64,000 nt of DNA from Chelativorans multitrophicus (GCF_011317445.1 NZ_JAAAPL010000001.1:682001-746000); one strand, 5' to 3'. Numbered from the stretch's first letter, positions 48,872-57,653 are shown. Notes: generated from the sequence alone by a model not told the origin. Numbers and translations are program-made.

Positions 48872-50371
48872 TCAGGCGCCTGCTTCGGGCCAGCGGGCCC
48901 AGGGATGGGGCTTGCCGGTCAAGTCCACATAGACGGATTTCTGGGCCATATAGGCGCGGATGCCCTCCCTGCCCTTCTCGCGGTCCATTCCGGAATCCTT
49001 TTCGCCCCCGAAGGGCGTGGAGATGGAGAACTGCTTGTAGGTGTTTATCCAGACCGTGCCGGTGGTGATGGCGCGGGCGGTGCGCCATGCCTTGGGAAAA
49101 TCGCGGGTCCAGATCCCGCATGCCAAGCCATAGTCGTTGGCGTTGGATTGGGCGATGACGTCGGCTTCGTCGTCGAAGGGTAGGACGCAGAGAACGGGGC
49201 CGAACACCTCTTCGCGGCAGATCGGATCGTCGTTTTCAAGCCCGGCGAGGATGGTGGGCAGGTAATAGGCGCCCCTGTCGTAATCCGCGCCCGTGGGAAT
49301 CGCGGCGCCACACAAGACCTCCGCGCCCGCTTCGACGGCGGCTGCGACCTGGGCGGCAACAGCGTCGCGATGATCGAAATGGACCAATGGCGCGACCTGG
49401 GTGCGCTCATCGAAGGGATCGCCCACGACGAGCTTCTTCGTGGCCGCGACGAGGCGGTCCACGAAGCTTTCATATATGGACCGCTCGACGAAGAGGCGCG
49501 AGCCAGCGATGCAGCTCTGCCCGCTGGAGGAGAAGACGCCGAACAGGATGCCAGCGATGGCGAGGTCGATATCGGCGTCGGCAAAGACGATCGTGGGAGA
49601 CTTGCCGCCCAATTCCAGCGAGATGGGCATCAGTTTTTCGGCGGCCTGGCGGGCCAGCATACGGCCCGTCGCGGTGCCGCCGGTGAAGCTCACGCGCGAG
49701 ATGGCCGGATGCTCAACCAGAAGATTGCCGATCTCCCGCCCTGCGCCAGGCAGGACGGAAAACAGGCCTTGGGGCAAGCCGGCCGCCTCGACGATGCGGG
49801 CGAGCTCGAGCGAAACCAGAGGAGACCATGAAGCGGGCTTGAGCAGCACCGCGTTGCCTGCGGCCAGCGCGGGGGCGACCTTCTGGGCGTCCGAAGCGAT
49901 GGGAGAATTCCAGGGCGTGATGGCGGAGACCAGCCCAAGGGGCTCGTGCACCGACATGGACAGATAATCGCCGCGCGGCGCGGTGAGCGTATCGTCGAGG
50001 CTTTCCAGCGCGCCGGCAAAATAACGGAACGTGCCGGCGGCGGATGCGACCAGCGCGGTGGTCTCGCGCAGCGTCTTTCCGGTGTCGCGGGTCTGGATAA
50101 AGGCGATGCGGGCGGCGTTGGTTTCGATGCCATCGGCGATGCGATGGAGAAAGCGCGCCCGCTCATGGGGCTTGAGATTGCGCCAGGCCGGATCGGACTG
50201 GGCCTTCAGCGCCCGCTCGATGGCGCGTTCGCCATCGGCGCGGCTGGCACCCTTGATGACGCGGTTGACCGATCCGTCGCCCGAAAAGATCGAGACGATC
50301 TCCGCGCCTGAGCCTTCTTCCCAGCGCCCGCCGATATAGAGCTTCGAAGAGGGCAGTTCGAAACGGTTCAT
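48872..50371 (-). CDS. Aldehyde dehydrogenase (NAD(P)-dependent)
   Basis: A class I/II-type aldehyde dehydrogenase (499 residues) with all active-site blocks: ITPWNSPIASDAQKVAPALA, SLELGGKSP (Glu), GQSCIAGSR (catalytic Cys) and EEVFGPVL. It resembles hydroxymuconic-semialdehyde and betaine-aldehyde dehydrogenases. It is the last gene of the minus-strand catabolic operon and overlaps the upstream gene by four bases (ATGA). In a meta-cleavage pathway it could oxidise the ring-fission semialdehyde; that role is inferred. Confidence 0.88.
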   Translation of the reverse strand: MNRFELPSSKLYIGGRWEEGSGAEIVSIFSGDGSVNRVIKGASRADGERAIERALKAQSDPAWRNLKPHERARFLHRIADGIETNAARIAFIQTRDTGKTLRETTALVASAAGTFRYFAGALESLDDTLTAPRGDYLSMSVHEPLGLVSAITPWNSPIASDAQKVAPALAAGNAVLLKPASWSPLVSLELARIVEAAGLPQGLFSVLPGAGREIGNLLVEHPAISRVSFTGGTATGRMLARQAAEKLMPISLELGGKSPTIVFADADIDLAIAGILFGVFSSSGQSCIAGSRLFVERSIYESFVDRLVAATKKLVVGDPFDERTQVAPLVHFDHRDAVAAQVAAAVEAGAEVLCGAAIPTGADYDRGAYYLPTILAGLENDDPICREEVFGPVLCVLPFDDEADVIAQSNANDYGLACGIWTRDFPKAWRTARAITTGTVWINTYKQFSISTPFGGEKDSGMDREKGREGIRAYMAQKSVYVDLTGKPHPWARWPEAGA

Positions 50372-51180
50372 ATGGCCTGCTCCCGGCATCGGTTGAAGAC
50401 TTCCCGCGCGATCGAATAAACGGTGGTCACCGAGGTTTTCGGATTATCCGGAGACGGCCTGCCCTCGATCTTCATCGTGAAGTCGGCGGCGGCCGAGCGC
50501 ACGCTGTATTCGTGCACATTGCCCTTGGCGGCGGGGTCTGCGATGAGCCTTACATCGGTCTTTTCGAACCCTAGGCCGGCCAGCGCGAGCGTTGCCGCAA
50601 CATTGGCATTCTTGGGGTATTGCGTTGCCGCCTCGCGCGCATTGCCTGAAAAGAAGACGGTTTCGGTTGCAAGCGTATCCAGATCATAAAGTGCCGCGGC
50701 CGGCGTGTCCTTCCACGCGTGCGGAGGCTTGCGGCCTGTATAGGTGACGGCCTCGATCCCGGACACTTTAAGGGCCGAGAGAATATCGATGCCGCCGATG
50801 GCGCCGGCGGGCAGGATGAAGCGGGAGGACCCGGCGCGCGCCGCCTGGATCACCGCCTCGTGCAGGCTCCGGTCGGCCAGCGAACCGATGGAAACGATAA
50901 TCGTTTCAATTCCTGCCTGGAGCACGGCCGTGGCGTGCTGGCGGACACCTTCATGGCCGGCACACTCGACAACCAGGTCAGGCGCGGCTTCGACCAGCGC
51001 TTGGGTCTCGCAGACGACGGTCCCCGGCCCTGCGAAGTCGCTGGCCAGCCGCACGCGGCTTTCATCCGCGAACCCGCGTGGGCAAACGACGGTCACCTGC
51101 GAGAGCGGAACGCTTTCGCGCGATAGTATCCCCATCAGCGTGCGAGCGATATTGCCGTAGCCGATCAGTCCCAGATGCAC
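50368..51180 (-). CDS. L-aspartate-dehydrogenase-like oxidoreductase (NadX family)
   Basis: A 270-residue protein with an N-terminal Rossmann site (GLIGYGNIARTL) and the aspartate-dehydrogenase family blocks VVECAGHEGVRQHATAVL, LPAGAIGGIDIL and NANVAATLALAGLGF. True members convert aspartate to iminoaspartate for NAD synthesis, but no nadA or nadC is near; in this operon it more likely reduces or oxidises an amino or imino intermediate of the pathway. It lies five bases after the ThDP enzyme gene. Confidence 0.85.
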   Translation of the reverse strand: MHLGLIGYGNIARTLMGILSRESVPLSQVTVVCPRGFADESRVRLASDFAGPGTVVCETQALVEAAPDLVVECAGHEGVRQHATAVLQAGIETIIVSIGSLADRSLHEAVIQAARAGSSRFILPAGAIGGIDILSALKVSGIEAVTYTGRKPPHAWKDTPAAALYDLDTLATETVFFSGNAREAATQYPKNANVAATLALAGLGFEKTDVRLIADPAAKGNVHEYSVRSAAADFTMKIEGRPSPDNPKTSVTTVYSIAREVFNRCREQAI

Positions 51181-51185
51181 GGCAG

Positions 51186-52859
51186 TCAGACCTTATTGCC
51201 CGCGGCGCCGGCCGGGGGGCCGGAAAAGCTCTCGGCGAAGGGGCCGATCGCCAACATGTCGATTTCGATGAGCTGCGGACCGTCTGCCGCCAGCGCCGCG
51301 TCGAGCGCGTCGGCGAAATCGGCGACCGCCGTAACCTTGCGGTGCGGCAAGCCGATGGAGGCGCAATGGGCGGCGAAGTTAGGCGTGCGAAGCGCGGAAT
51401 AGTGGTGCCGGCTATTATACTGGGCGTCCTGAATGTTGCGGATCACGCCATAGGCCTGGTCGTTCATGAGCACGTAGACGAGCGGTGCTCGCTCCTCGAC
51501 CGCTGTGATCATTTCTGCGATGCCGAGCTGGGCGCCCCCATCGCCCAGCAGCGTGATCGCCTTGGCCGACGGCGATGCGATGGCGGCGCCGATGCCCATG
51601 GCGATGCCCTGCCCGATGCCGCCGCCCAACGCATGGACGCCGTGGCGGGGCTCGGCGAACTTGACGTAGCGGTTGCCGAAGGTGGAGTTGGAGATAGTCA
51701 CATCGCGCACCCACGGGTGACGGCCCGGCGCCACGCGTTCGAGCAGCGCGTCGGCGAGGCTGCCATAAGGACCCATGGCGGCGCGCATCGTCCCCTCCCC
51801 CTGCGCGCGGGTACGGGCGACGTCGAAGACAAGATTGGGATCGACGGAAAGCTTTTGCGGCAGGCGATCGAGCAAGCGCTGGAGGGTATCGGCGGCATCG
51901 CCATGGACGAACAAATCCACCGGATAGTTGCGTCCGCCCTGCGAGGCGTCGGCGTCGATCTGGATGGTGGGCCGAGGCAGGCGCATGGTGTTGTTGAGCG
52001 TCTCGTTGCCCCGCAGCTTGGAGCCCACGACGATCATCAGGTCGATGGTCTTGTAGAGGGCTTGGGATTCGGGCGCCATGTTGAAGGCGCCCAGATTGGC
52101 GGGATTGTCCTCCGAAACCGTGGCGCGGCCATTGGTGGAGGTGACGAGGGCGAAGCCGCGCTCGACCAGTTCGCTCGCTTGCTTGCGGGCGCCGCGCGCG
52201 CCGCCCCCGAGCCAGAGCATGGGCCGCCGCGCCCCTGCAACGAGCCGGGCGATCTCCTCGATCGCGGCGTCGTTGGCGCGGGGGCTCTGCGGTTGCGGCG
52301 CAAAGACGCGCGTCGTGGGCAGCGCAGCCATGCGCTGGACGTCAACCGGAATTTCAAGGCTGACCGGCCCAGTGGGCGCGCTGATGGCCGCGGTGACGGC
52401 AGCGGTCAGCGTGCCGATGGCACTCTTTGCATCCCAGAGACGGTAATAGGCCTTGGAGATGCCCTTGAGCATGTCGGGCTGGCGCGGAACGTCGTGGATC
52501 GGCGCGCGGTCGCGGTCCATGAACTGGGTGTCGACGGTCGAGGTGATGTGCAGCAGAGACGTGCCCGCGGTCAGCGCCTCGACCTGGGCGCCCGCGGCAT
52601 TGCCCGCCGCCGTACCCGTCGAGGTCATCACGACGCCCAGCTTGCCCGATACGCGTGCATAGGCATCGGCCATGTTCATGGCGCCCGCCTCGCCGCGCGC
52701 CGGAATGAACCGGACCCGCCCCTGGCGGGCGATCGCGTCGAGGATCGGCATGTTGTGGATGGAGATGACGCCAAAAATCACCTCGACGCCGATATCGGCA
52801 AGATAGGCTGCAATGAAATCGCCGACGGTCTCGTGGCGTGTGATGGATTCGAGTTTCAT
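51186..52859 (-). CDS. Thiamine-diphosphate-dependent enzyme (acetolactate synthase-like)
   Basis: A 557-residue three-domain ThDP enzyme of the acetolactate synthase/benzoylformate decarboxylase superfamily. The catalytic glutamate is Glu57 in ARGEAGAMNMADAY and the ThDP-metal site is LLGDGGAQLGIAEM followed by NDQAYGVIRN. It could decarboxylate a 2-oxo acid or ligate two carbonyl units; sequence does not decide. The start is ATG 52859 with GGAAG upstream. It follows the SDR gene by 23 bases in the operon. Confidence 0.85.
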   Translation of the reverse strand: MKLESITRHETVGDFIAAYLADIGVEVIFGVISIHNMPILDAIARQGRVRFIPARGEAGAMNMADAYARVSGKLGVVMTSTGTAAGNAAGAQVEALTAGTSLLHITSTVDTQFMDRDRAPIHDVPRQPDMLKGISKAYYRLWDAKSAIGTLTAAVTAAISAPTGPVSLEIPVDVQRMAALPTTRVFAPQPQSPRANDAAIEEIARLVAGARRPMLWLGGGARGARKQASELVERGFALVTSTNGRATVSEDNPANLGAFNMAPESQALYKTIDLMIVVGSKLRGNETLNNTMRLPRPTIQIDADASQGGRNYPVDLFVHGDAADTLQRLLDRLPQKLSVDPNLVFDVARTRAQGEGTMRAAMGPYGSLADALLERVAPGRHPWVRDVTISNSTFGNRYVKFAEPRHGVHALGGGIGQGIAMGIGAAIASPSAKAITLLGDGGAQLGIAEMITAVEERAPLVYVLMNDQAYGVIRNIQDAQYNSRHHYSALRTPNFAAHCASIGLPHRKVTAVADFADALDAALAADGPQLIEIDMLAIGPFAESFSGPPAGAAGNKV

Positions 52860-52882
52860 ATCGGCTTCCAATGAACTGGATG

Positions 52883-53671
52883 TCAGATGTGCCGGGCGAG
52901 GCCGCCCGATACATCGAGTTGCGCGCCCGTGATGTAGCTGGCGGCGTGAGAGCCCAAGAACGCGATGGCGGCGGCGGCTTCGCTCGGATCACCCAGACGC
53001 CCGAGCGGAATGCCCTTGCCGCGGGCCAGATTGCCGTACCATTCCTCCCGGCTCATCGACTGGTCCTCGCGTTCGGCAAAGCGGCGGGCCCATTGGCCGG
53101 AGTCGACAAGGCCGAGCAGCAGGGAATTGACCCGAACGTCGGGCGCCAGCTCAAGACTGAGCGACTTGAGCAGGTTCTGCACGCCGGCCCGGGCCGAGGA
53201 GGTGCAGACCATGTGCGCCTCGGGCTGATAGGCGAGCAGCGAATTGACCGCGACAACGGCGCCCTTTGCCCGCTTGAGCATCGGCAGGAAAGCGCGGATG
53301 GGGTAAATCTGGCTGAAGAGCTTGAGCTCGTATTCGGCGCGCCAGTCGTCGTCACTTGTGTTCTCGAAGGTCGAGATGCGGCCCTGGCCGGCATTGTTGA
53401 CCAGCAGGTCGCAGCGGCCGAAGGCAGCCTCGACTTCGGCGGCGAAGGCGTGGACGGCATCTGAATCAAGCACCGAAAAGGCGCGAGAGAGCAAGCGATC
53501 CGGGCCGTGGTCACGCCCCAGGGCCGAAACCACGTCCTTGAGCCGCGCTTCCCCGCGCGCGCAAAGGGCGACCTTCGCCCCCTGCTCAAGCAGCAATTGA
53601 ACCGTCGCGAGACCGATGCCGGACGAGCCTCCGGTGACAACCGCGACCCGTCCCTCATAAGGCGGTTTCAT
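52883..53671 (-). CDS. SDR-family protein with degenerate catalytic tetrad
   Basis: A 262-residue Rossmann-fold SDR (VVTGGSSGIG, NNAGQG) with an intact nucleotide site, but the active site is changed: the YxxxK positions read TSSAR (Thr157 for Tyr, Arg161 for Lys), and the tetrad asparagine appears as Lys117; only the serine (Ser144) remains. It is thus unlikely to be a standard dehydrogenase. It overlaps the dioxygenase gene by four bases, so it is kept in step with the pathway. It ends in SGGLARHI. Confidence 0.85.
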   Translation of the reverse strand: MKPPYEGRVAVVTGGSSGIGLATVQLLLEQGAKVALCARGEARLKDVVSALGRDHGPDRLLSRAFSVLDSDAVHAFAAEVEAAFGRCDLLVNNAGQGRISTFENTSDDDWRAEYELKLFSQIYPIRAFLPMLKRAKGAVVAVNSLLAYQPEAHMVCTSSARAGVQNLLKSLSLELAPDVRVNSLLLGLVDSGQWARRFAEREDQSMSREEWYGNLARGKGIPLGRLGDPSEAAAAIAFLGSHAASYITGAQLDVSGGLARHI

Positions 53672-54588
53672 CGGTTGCTTCCTCTCAGCTCGGGGAAGCC
53701 GGGATCGGGACGGCCCTGCATGACGGCGCGCTGCGCGCTGGTCGGCGGCCCAGCCGTCATCCACTGGTCCATCTTTTCGGGGTCGTCGCGCGGCCAGACC
53801 TGCGCTTCATGTGTCTCCTCGTCGATCTGCTGGATTTCGGAGGTGAACTCGATGACGAAGCCCGAGGGCGAAACATAATAGGCGAAGGGATTGTCCCCCG
53901 GACCGTGACGGCCCGGCCCCCAGGTGGGGTGAATGCCTTTCTCCTTCATGCGGCCGATCGAGCGCATGAACTCGTTGATCGAGGGCAACTCGAACGCGAC
54001 GTGGTTGACCGAAGGGTAATGGCTGCGCACCAGCGCGATGGAATGGTGGTCGGTGGCGCAGCGCAGGAACACCATCTGGTCGGCCGAATAATCGGAGACC
54101 CGGAATCCGAGCACGTCCACATACCATTTCTCGACCCCGTCCATGTCGGCGCTGTTGAGCACCACATGGCTCACCTTTCGCGGGCGGGCCCATTCTTCCC
54201 GTGCCTCGACCGATTTCGCCTCGGTGCGGAAACGCAGGCGGCGCAAATCGGGATCGAGCATTTCGAAACCGTAGCCGCCCACGAAATCGTCGAACGCCGC
54301 GGGCTCGCCGAGCACCGTCGCGCCTCTAGCCACCACTTGCCTATAGAGCGCATCCATGGCAGCCCGGTCGGGCATCGAGAAATGCACGTATTCGATGCCG
54401 TAGACCGGGTCGTCCTTGAGGCCGTAGATGAAGGACTCGGTGCCGGTGCCGCGCAGATAGACGATACCGTCCTCCTCGTGGGCGACGGTCAACCCCCAAT
54501 TATTCTCGTAAAAGCCCCTGGTGGCGGTTATGCCCGGCGCGCGCATAACGATGCCGCGCAGGGCACCAACGCGGATGGGTTCACTCAT
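53668..54588 (-). CDS. Extradiol-type (type I, VOC fold) ring-cleavage dioxygenase
   Basis: A 306-residue two-module VOC protein with the full ferrous site of type I extradiol dioxygenases in the second module: His141 (KVSHVVLN), His196 (SVNHVAFE) and Glu247 (FVIEFTS). The catalytic histidine (His181 or His182 in ATDHHSIAL) and tyrosine (Tyr237/238 in FAYYVSPSG) are also present. It should cleave a catechol-like or dihydroxypyridine-like ring next to the diol. It overlaps the SDR and hydrolase genes by four bases each. Confidence 0.88.
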   Translation of the reverse strand: MSEPIRVGALRGIVMRAPGITATRGFYENNWGLTVAHEEDGIVYLRGTGTESFIYGLKDDPVYGIEYVHFSMPDRAAMDALYRQVVARGATVLGEPAAFDDFVGGYGFEMLDPDLRRLRFRTEAKSVEAREEWARPRKVSHVVLNSADMDGVEKWYVDVLGFRVSDYSADQMVFLRCATDHHSIALVRSHYPSVNHVAFELPSINEFMRSIGRMKEKGIHPTWGPGRHGPGDNPFAYYVSPSGFVIEFTSEIQQIDEETHEAQVWPRDDPEKMDQWMTAGPPTSAQRAVMQGRPDPGFPELRGSNR

Positions 54589-55433
54589 CGGACGTCTCCC
54601 AATTGTATCGTGCCTGCCAAAGGCAGAGCACTCCTCATCGTCGAAACGATGGTGGCAGCCAAGGCGGCGGGGGCCTGGCGGTGAATGGCGTGGCCGGCAT
54701 GGGGCACGAGAGCGTAGTCCCCGCGGACAGCTTCATCGAGCGCGTCAAAGGCGGCGCGGGACTGGTCCGGCGGCGTCACCACGTCCCCTGTGCCGACGAT
54801 GACCGAAGTACGGCTGCGGACCCGTCTGCAATCGGCGGCGAGATCGCCCGAGGCGAGCATTCGCACGGCCTGGCCATAACCGGGCATGGTGACCTTGGCC
54901 ATGTCCTGACGCACGGCGGCGACGAGGTCCGGATTGCGCTCCGGCGCATGGATCAGGCGCGGAGCCCTGGCCGCGGCGAACGCTTCGGCCCCATCGCGTT
55001 CAAGATCGTCGAGGCGCTGCGCGTCCTTTTCGGAAAGCGTGCCGCCGCGCGGGGTGGCGCGGCCCTGGGCGCAGGCGGCGAGCGTCAGACTGGCGACCCG
55101 TTCTGGATGACCGGCGGCGAAGGCCGCGCCCATGAGCGTGCCCAGCGAATGGCCAAGAATATGAACCCGCTTGAGCTCCAGGGCCTCGCAAAGCGAGAGC
55201 AGCGCCATGGCATAATCGGCGGCCAGCGGCCAATCGGCCGCAAGCGGCGCGCTTTCGCCGTAACCGGGAGCGTTCCAGCAGATGACGCGCAAGTCGGCGG
55301 GCAGATAGCCGATCAGACCGTCGAAGGTCGAGGCCGTGGACCCGATGCCGTGCAGGCACACGAGGACGTCGCCGCCGCCGGCGCGCTCCCGCCATTCTAT
55401 GCCGTTGGTGAGGGTCTGGCGCATAATCATCAT
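54585..55433 (-). CDS. Alpha/beta-hydrolase (meta-cleavage-product hydrolase-like)
   Basis: An alpha/beta-hydrolase of about 282 residues with oxyanion HGIG, nucleophile elbow LGHSLGTLMG, aspartate in GTGDVVTPPD and histidine in PHAGHAIHRQAP. The size and its pairing with an extradiol dioxygenase suggest hydrolysis of a ring-fission product or an amide or ester of it; N-formylmaleamate deformylases also share this fold. Start uncertain: ATG 55433 or 55424, with no clear ribosome site. Confidence 0.85.
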   Translation of the reverse strand: MMIMRQTLTNGIEWRERAGGGDVLVCLHGIGSTASTFDGLIGYLPADLRVICWNAPGYGESAPLAADWPLAADYAMALLSLCEALELKRVHILGHSLGTLMGAAFAAGHPERVASLTLAACAQGRATPRGGTLSEKDAQRLDDLERDGAEAFAAARAPRLIHAPERNPDLVAAVRQDMAKVTMPGYGQAVRMLASGDLAADCRRVRSRTSVIVGTGDVVTPPDQSRAAFDALDEAVRGDYALVPHAGHAIHRQAPAALAATIVSTMRSALPLAGTIQLGDVR

Positions 55434-55492
55434 GAAAAACAAGAGCCGTGTTCAAAGCGAGAGGGGCCTGCGGCCCCTCCCCCCGGCGGGTG

Positions 55493-56062
55493 TCAGCCCG
55501 CGGCCTTATTTCCAGCGGGGCGCGGGATCTTGGAAACCGGGTGGTCCTCCGGATAGGTCGGGGTGACCGGCTTGGGGTTGCCGATCATCACGCACATAAG
55601 GGCCTCTTCGATGCCCTCGTTGCGCAGCCCACGGTAAAGCCCTGGTGGGACCGAGATGAGATCGCGCTCGGTCAGGACGGTTTCGACAAGCTCGCCCTTG
55701 TGCTCGATGAAGAGACGGATCTTGTGCCCCTTGAGGATGAAGAAGACTTCCTCGGCATCGCGGTGGATGTGGAGCGGACCTTCGCAGCCGGCCGGCAGAA
55801 CCATGGTCGAGAAGGTGAAGTTTTCTGCCGGAACGACATTCTCATCGTCGCTCACGCCGGTGGCCCCGGTGCCGATATAGCGCATCTGCGCACGCCGATA
55901 GATCGGGTCGTAATCGGCCTGGAATTTCAACGCATCCCAATCGAGCGTGCGGGTCTCGTAGCGTGCGACGCGGCTTTCAATCCACTCGGAGAGAGACTTT
56001 CCCTCGGGGATCACCACGTCGTCCGGTTCGATCGATGGGAATTTTTTCGGCACGACAGACAT
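55493..56062 (-). CDS. Cupin-domain protein
   Basis: A 189-residue single-cupin protein, the first gene of the minus-strand catabolic operon. The metal motif is PLHIHRDAEEVFFILKG (two His and Glu), with a second half GLYRGLRNEG that lacks an obvious His. It could be a small dioxygenase, an isomerase or a sensor; sequence alone does not decide. The start is ATG 56062, preceded by GGAG six bases before it. It diverges from the IclR gene. Confidence 0.8.
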   Translation of the reverse strand: MSVVPKKFPSIEPDDVVIPEGKSLSEWIESRVARYETRTLDWDALKFQADYDPIYRRAQMRYIGTGATGVSDDENVVPAENFTFSTMVLPAGCEGPLHIHRDAEEVFFILKGHKIRLFIEHKGELVETVLTERDLISVPPGLYRGLRNEGIEEALMCVMIGNPKPVTPTYPEDHPVSKIPRPAGNKAAG

Positions 56063-56236
56063 CAAGAACTCCTGTGCTGATGGTTCGGAAAGACAATCGG
56101 ATGGGTACGGATGGCGCTCAGAAATGGACGCGACGAGCGAGCACGCGTGCGTACCGGGACGAGCCAGGCCGCTGATTTCGTTCGATCCTTCGCTAGGGTG
56201 ATCGATACCACTTTAGGAAACCGCTCTTTGACGCCA

Positions 56237-56275
56237 ACTGTTCAAATATAAACTCAATGTTTATAATTATGCATA
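56237..56275. promoter_or_regulatory. Conserved element upstream of iclR, copy 1
   Basis: Contains GTTCAAATATAAAC (56240-56253) and GTTTATAATTATGC (56259-56272), separated by five bases. Nearly the same 33 bases occur inverted at 57303-57335. It lies in the divergent gap between the cupin operon and iclR, so one bound protein could act on both. Candidate IclR-type operator. Confidence 0.7.
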
Positions 56276-56344
56276 AGCACCCTCGTGTCAAGGGCCGCAC
56301 ATTGCCCGCACTGGCGCTATGGACTAAGGGAAAGTACGAGACTT

Positions 56345-57175
56345 ATGGCTGGAGTTGCCCGCGTGGACGACGATACGATCGAGATCGATGATGAAACCTC
56401 CCAGGGCCCGTCCTATTCGGTGCCCCCGGTCCACCGCGCCTTCCGGCTTCTCAGGCATATCGCGGCGGGTGGACGCTGCCGCAACGCAGCGGCCACGGCG
56501 CGCGAATTGGGCATCAACAGGACGACGCTGATCCGCCTTCTTCATACGCTGGAAGCGGAAGGAATAATCGAATCGGATGATGATGGCGCGAGCTGGCAGC
56601 TTGGGGTTGGGATGATCTCCCTGGCCGCCGACGCGCTCAAGTCGCGCGATGTGACGAGGGTCGCCCAACCCATCATGGCAAGGCTTGTCAACGAACTGCA
56701 CCTGTCGATCCATCTGGGCGTGCTCGACGGGCGCGACGTGGTCTATCTGCTGCGCGAAACGCCCAATTCGCACCTGATCAGCAATATTCGCGAGGGTTCG
56801 CGCCTGCCCGCCCACGCCACGACGATCGGGCGCATCCTGCTTGCCTATATGCCGGAAAGACAGTTGCTGGATCTCTACAGGGACGCCGACCTGGAAGCCC
56901 ACACTCCCAAAACCTCGACGACCCTGACCCAGCTCATCGCTCAGATTGCCGAGGACCGCAAGCAGGGCATTGCCTGGAGCAAGGGCAATTTCGAGCCGGG
57001 AATCGGCTCCTGCGCAGCGGCCATTTTCGACCATCGATCCCGTCCCATCGCGGGCATCAACGTCACCGGCCCCGAAGAGCAATTCAGCGCCTATAGCAAC
57101 AACGCCCAGCGCATCGAGGGCGCCATCAAGGCGGCCGCGGCCGAGATTTCCAAGGGCCTCGGCTACCGGGGCTGA
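56345..57175 (+). CDS. IclR-family transcriptional regulator
   Basis: A 276-residue regulator with an N-terminal winged helix (RNAAATARELGINRTTLIRL, about 50-70) and a C-terminal IclR effector domain (SLAADALKSRDVTRVAQPI onward; LPAHATTIGRILLAY). IclR proteins commonly govern aromatic-acid catabolism. The start is ATG 56345 (MAGVARVD); the open frame extends 20 codons upstream. Divergent and downstream genes carry the shared element, so it probably regulates both operons. Confidence 0.88.
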   Translation: MAGVARVDDDTIEIDDETSQGPSYSVPPVHRAFRLLRHIAAGGRCRNAAATARELGINRTTLIRLLHTLEAEGIIESDDDGASWQLGVGMISLAADALKSRDVTRVAQPIMARLVNELHLSIHLGVLDGRDVVYLLRETPNSHLISNIREGSRLPAHATTIGRILLAYMPERQLLDLYRDADLEAHTPKTSTTLTQLIAQIAEDRKQGIAWSKGNFEPGIGSCAAAIFDHRSRPIAGINVTGPEEQFSAYSNNAQRIEGAIKAAAAEISKGLGYRG

Positions 57176-57283
57176 GCCATAAAGGCCCCGCGCGCAACCA
57201 ACGCAGCAACAATATCTCCCGACACCCCCGGCGGTGGTGCCGACAGCTCTGGCGTGCGGACAAAAGCAACGCGCAGGGCCAGC

Positions 57284-57311
57284 TTGACACTAACCCATCG
57301 ATGCGTAATTA
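57284..57311 (+). promoter_or_regulatory. Sigma-70-type promoter of the second catabolic operon
   Basis: TTGACA (57284-57289) and TAATTA (57306-57311) are 16 bases apart, ahead of the small-protein start at 57354. The -10 hexamer lies inside the conserved element, so binding there would block or reposition RNA polymerase. Confidence 0.6.
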
Positions 57312-57335
57312 TGAACACTGCGTTTATATTTGAAC
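57303..57335. promoter_or_regulatory. Conserved element upstream of the second operon, copy 2 (inverted)
   Basis: GCGTAATTATGAAC (57303-57316), five bases, then GTTTATATTTGAAC (57322-57335): the reverse complement of copy 1 with few changes and the same half-site spacing. The first 14-base half of copy 1 is identical here. Confidence 0.7.
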
Positions 57336-57353
57336 ACTTCCTGAGGGGAGCCG

Positions 57354-57653
57354 ATGGACGCTTTCAAGGACCGATTATCAATCAAAGCCAAGGACACCAC
57401 GCGGGCGGAACTGGCGCACCGGTCCTTGGGGCGCGAACGCTCGGAAGCCGAGCGGGCGCTGACCTCAGCGATGATAGACATCATCGCCACCGCTCAAGCC
57501 GGTTTCGCCCAGACTGCCGCGGAACTGTTCCGGCGGCGCATTGTGGCGCCGATTTCGCACCGGACCGGCTGGGACGAGGCTTTGCTGGCGCAGGAACTGA
57601 GCACACACGGCGAACTCGATCGGGCATATGCGGAAAATGGCTATGGCGCTTGA
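57354..57653 (+). CDS. Small recombinase-like helix-turn-helix protein (tentative)
   Basis: A 99-residue protein with a good AGGGGAG ribosome site. The segment GFAQTAAELFRRRIVAPISH and GWDEALLAQEL resemble the small recombinase-like HTH proteins that accompany aromatic catabolic clusters in some proteobacteria, by pattern only. Its function is unknown. Its 3' end overlaps the start of the ABC ATPase gene by 17 bases, so the two are translationally coupled. Confidence 0.6.
   Translation: MDAFKDRLSIKAKDTTRAELAHRSLGRERSEAERALTSAMIDIIATAQAGFAQTAAELFRRRIVAPISHRTGWDEALLAQELSTHGELDRAYAENGYGA

Noticed and set aside
51078-52874. Plus-strand open frame of about 598 codons
   Set aside because: Antisense to the ThDP enzyme; composition typical of a shadow frame.
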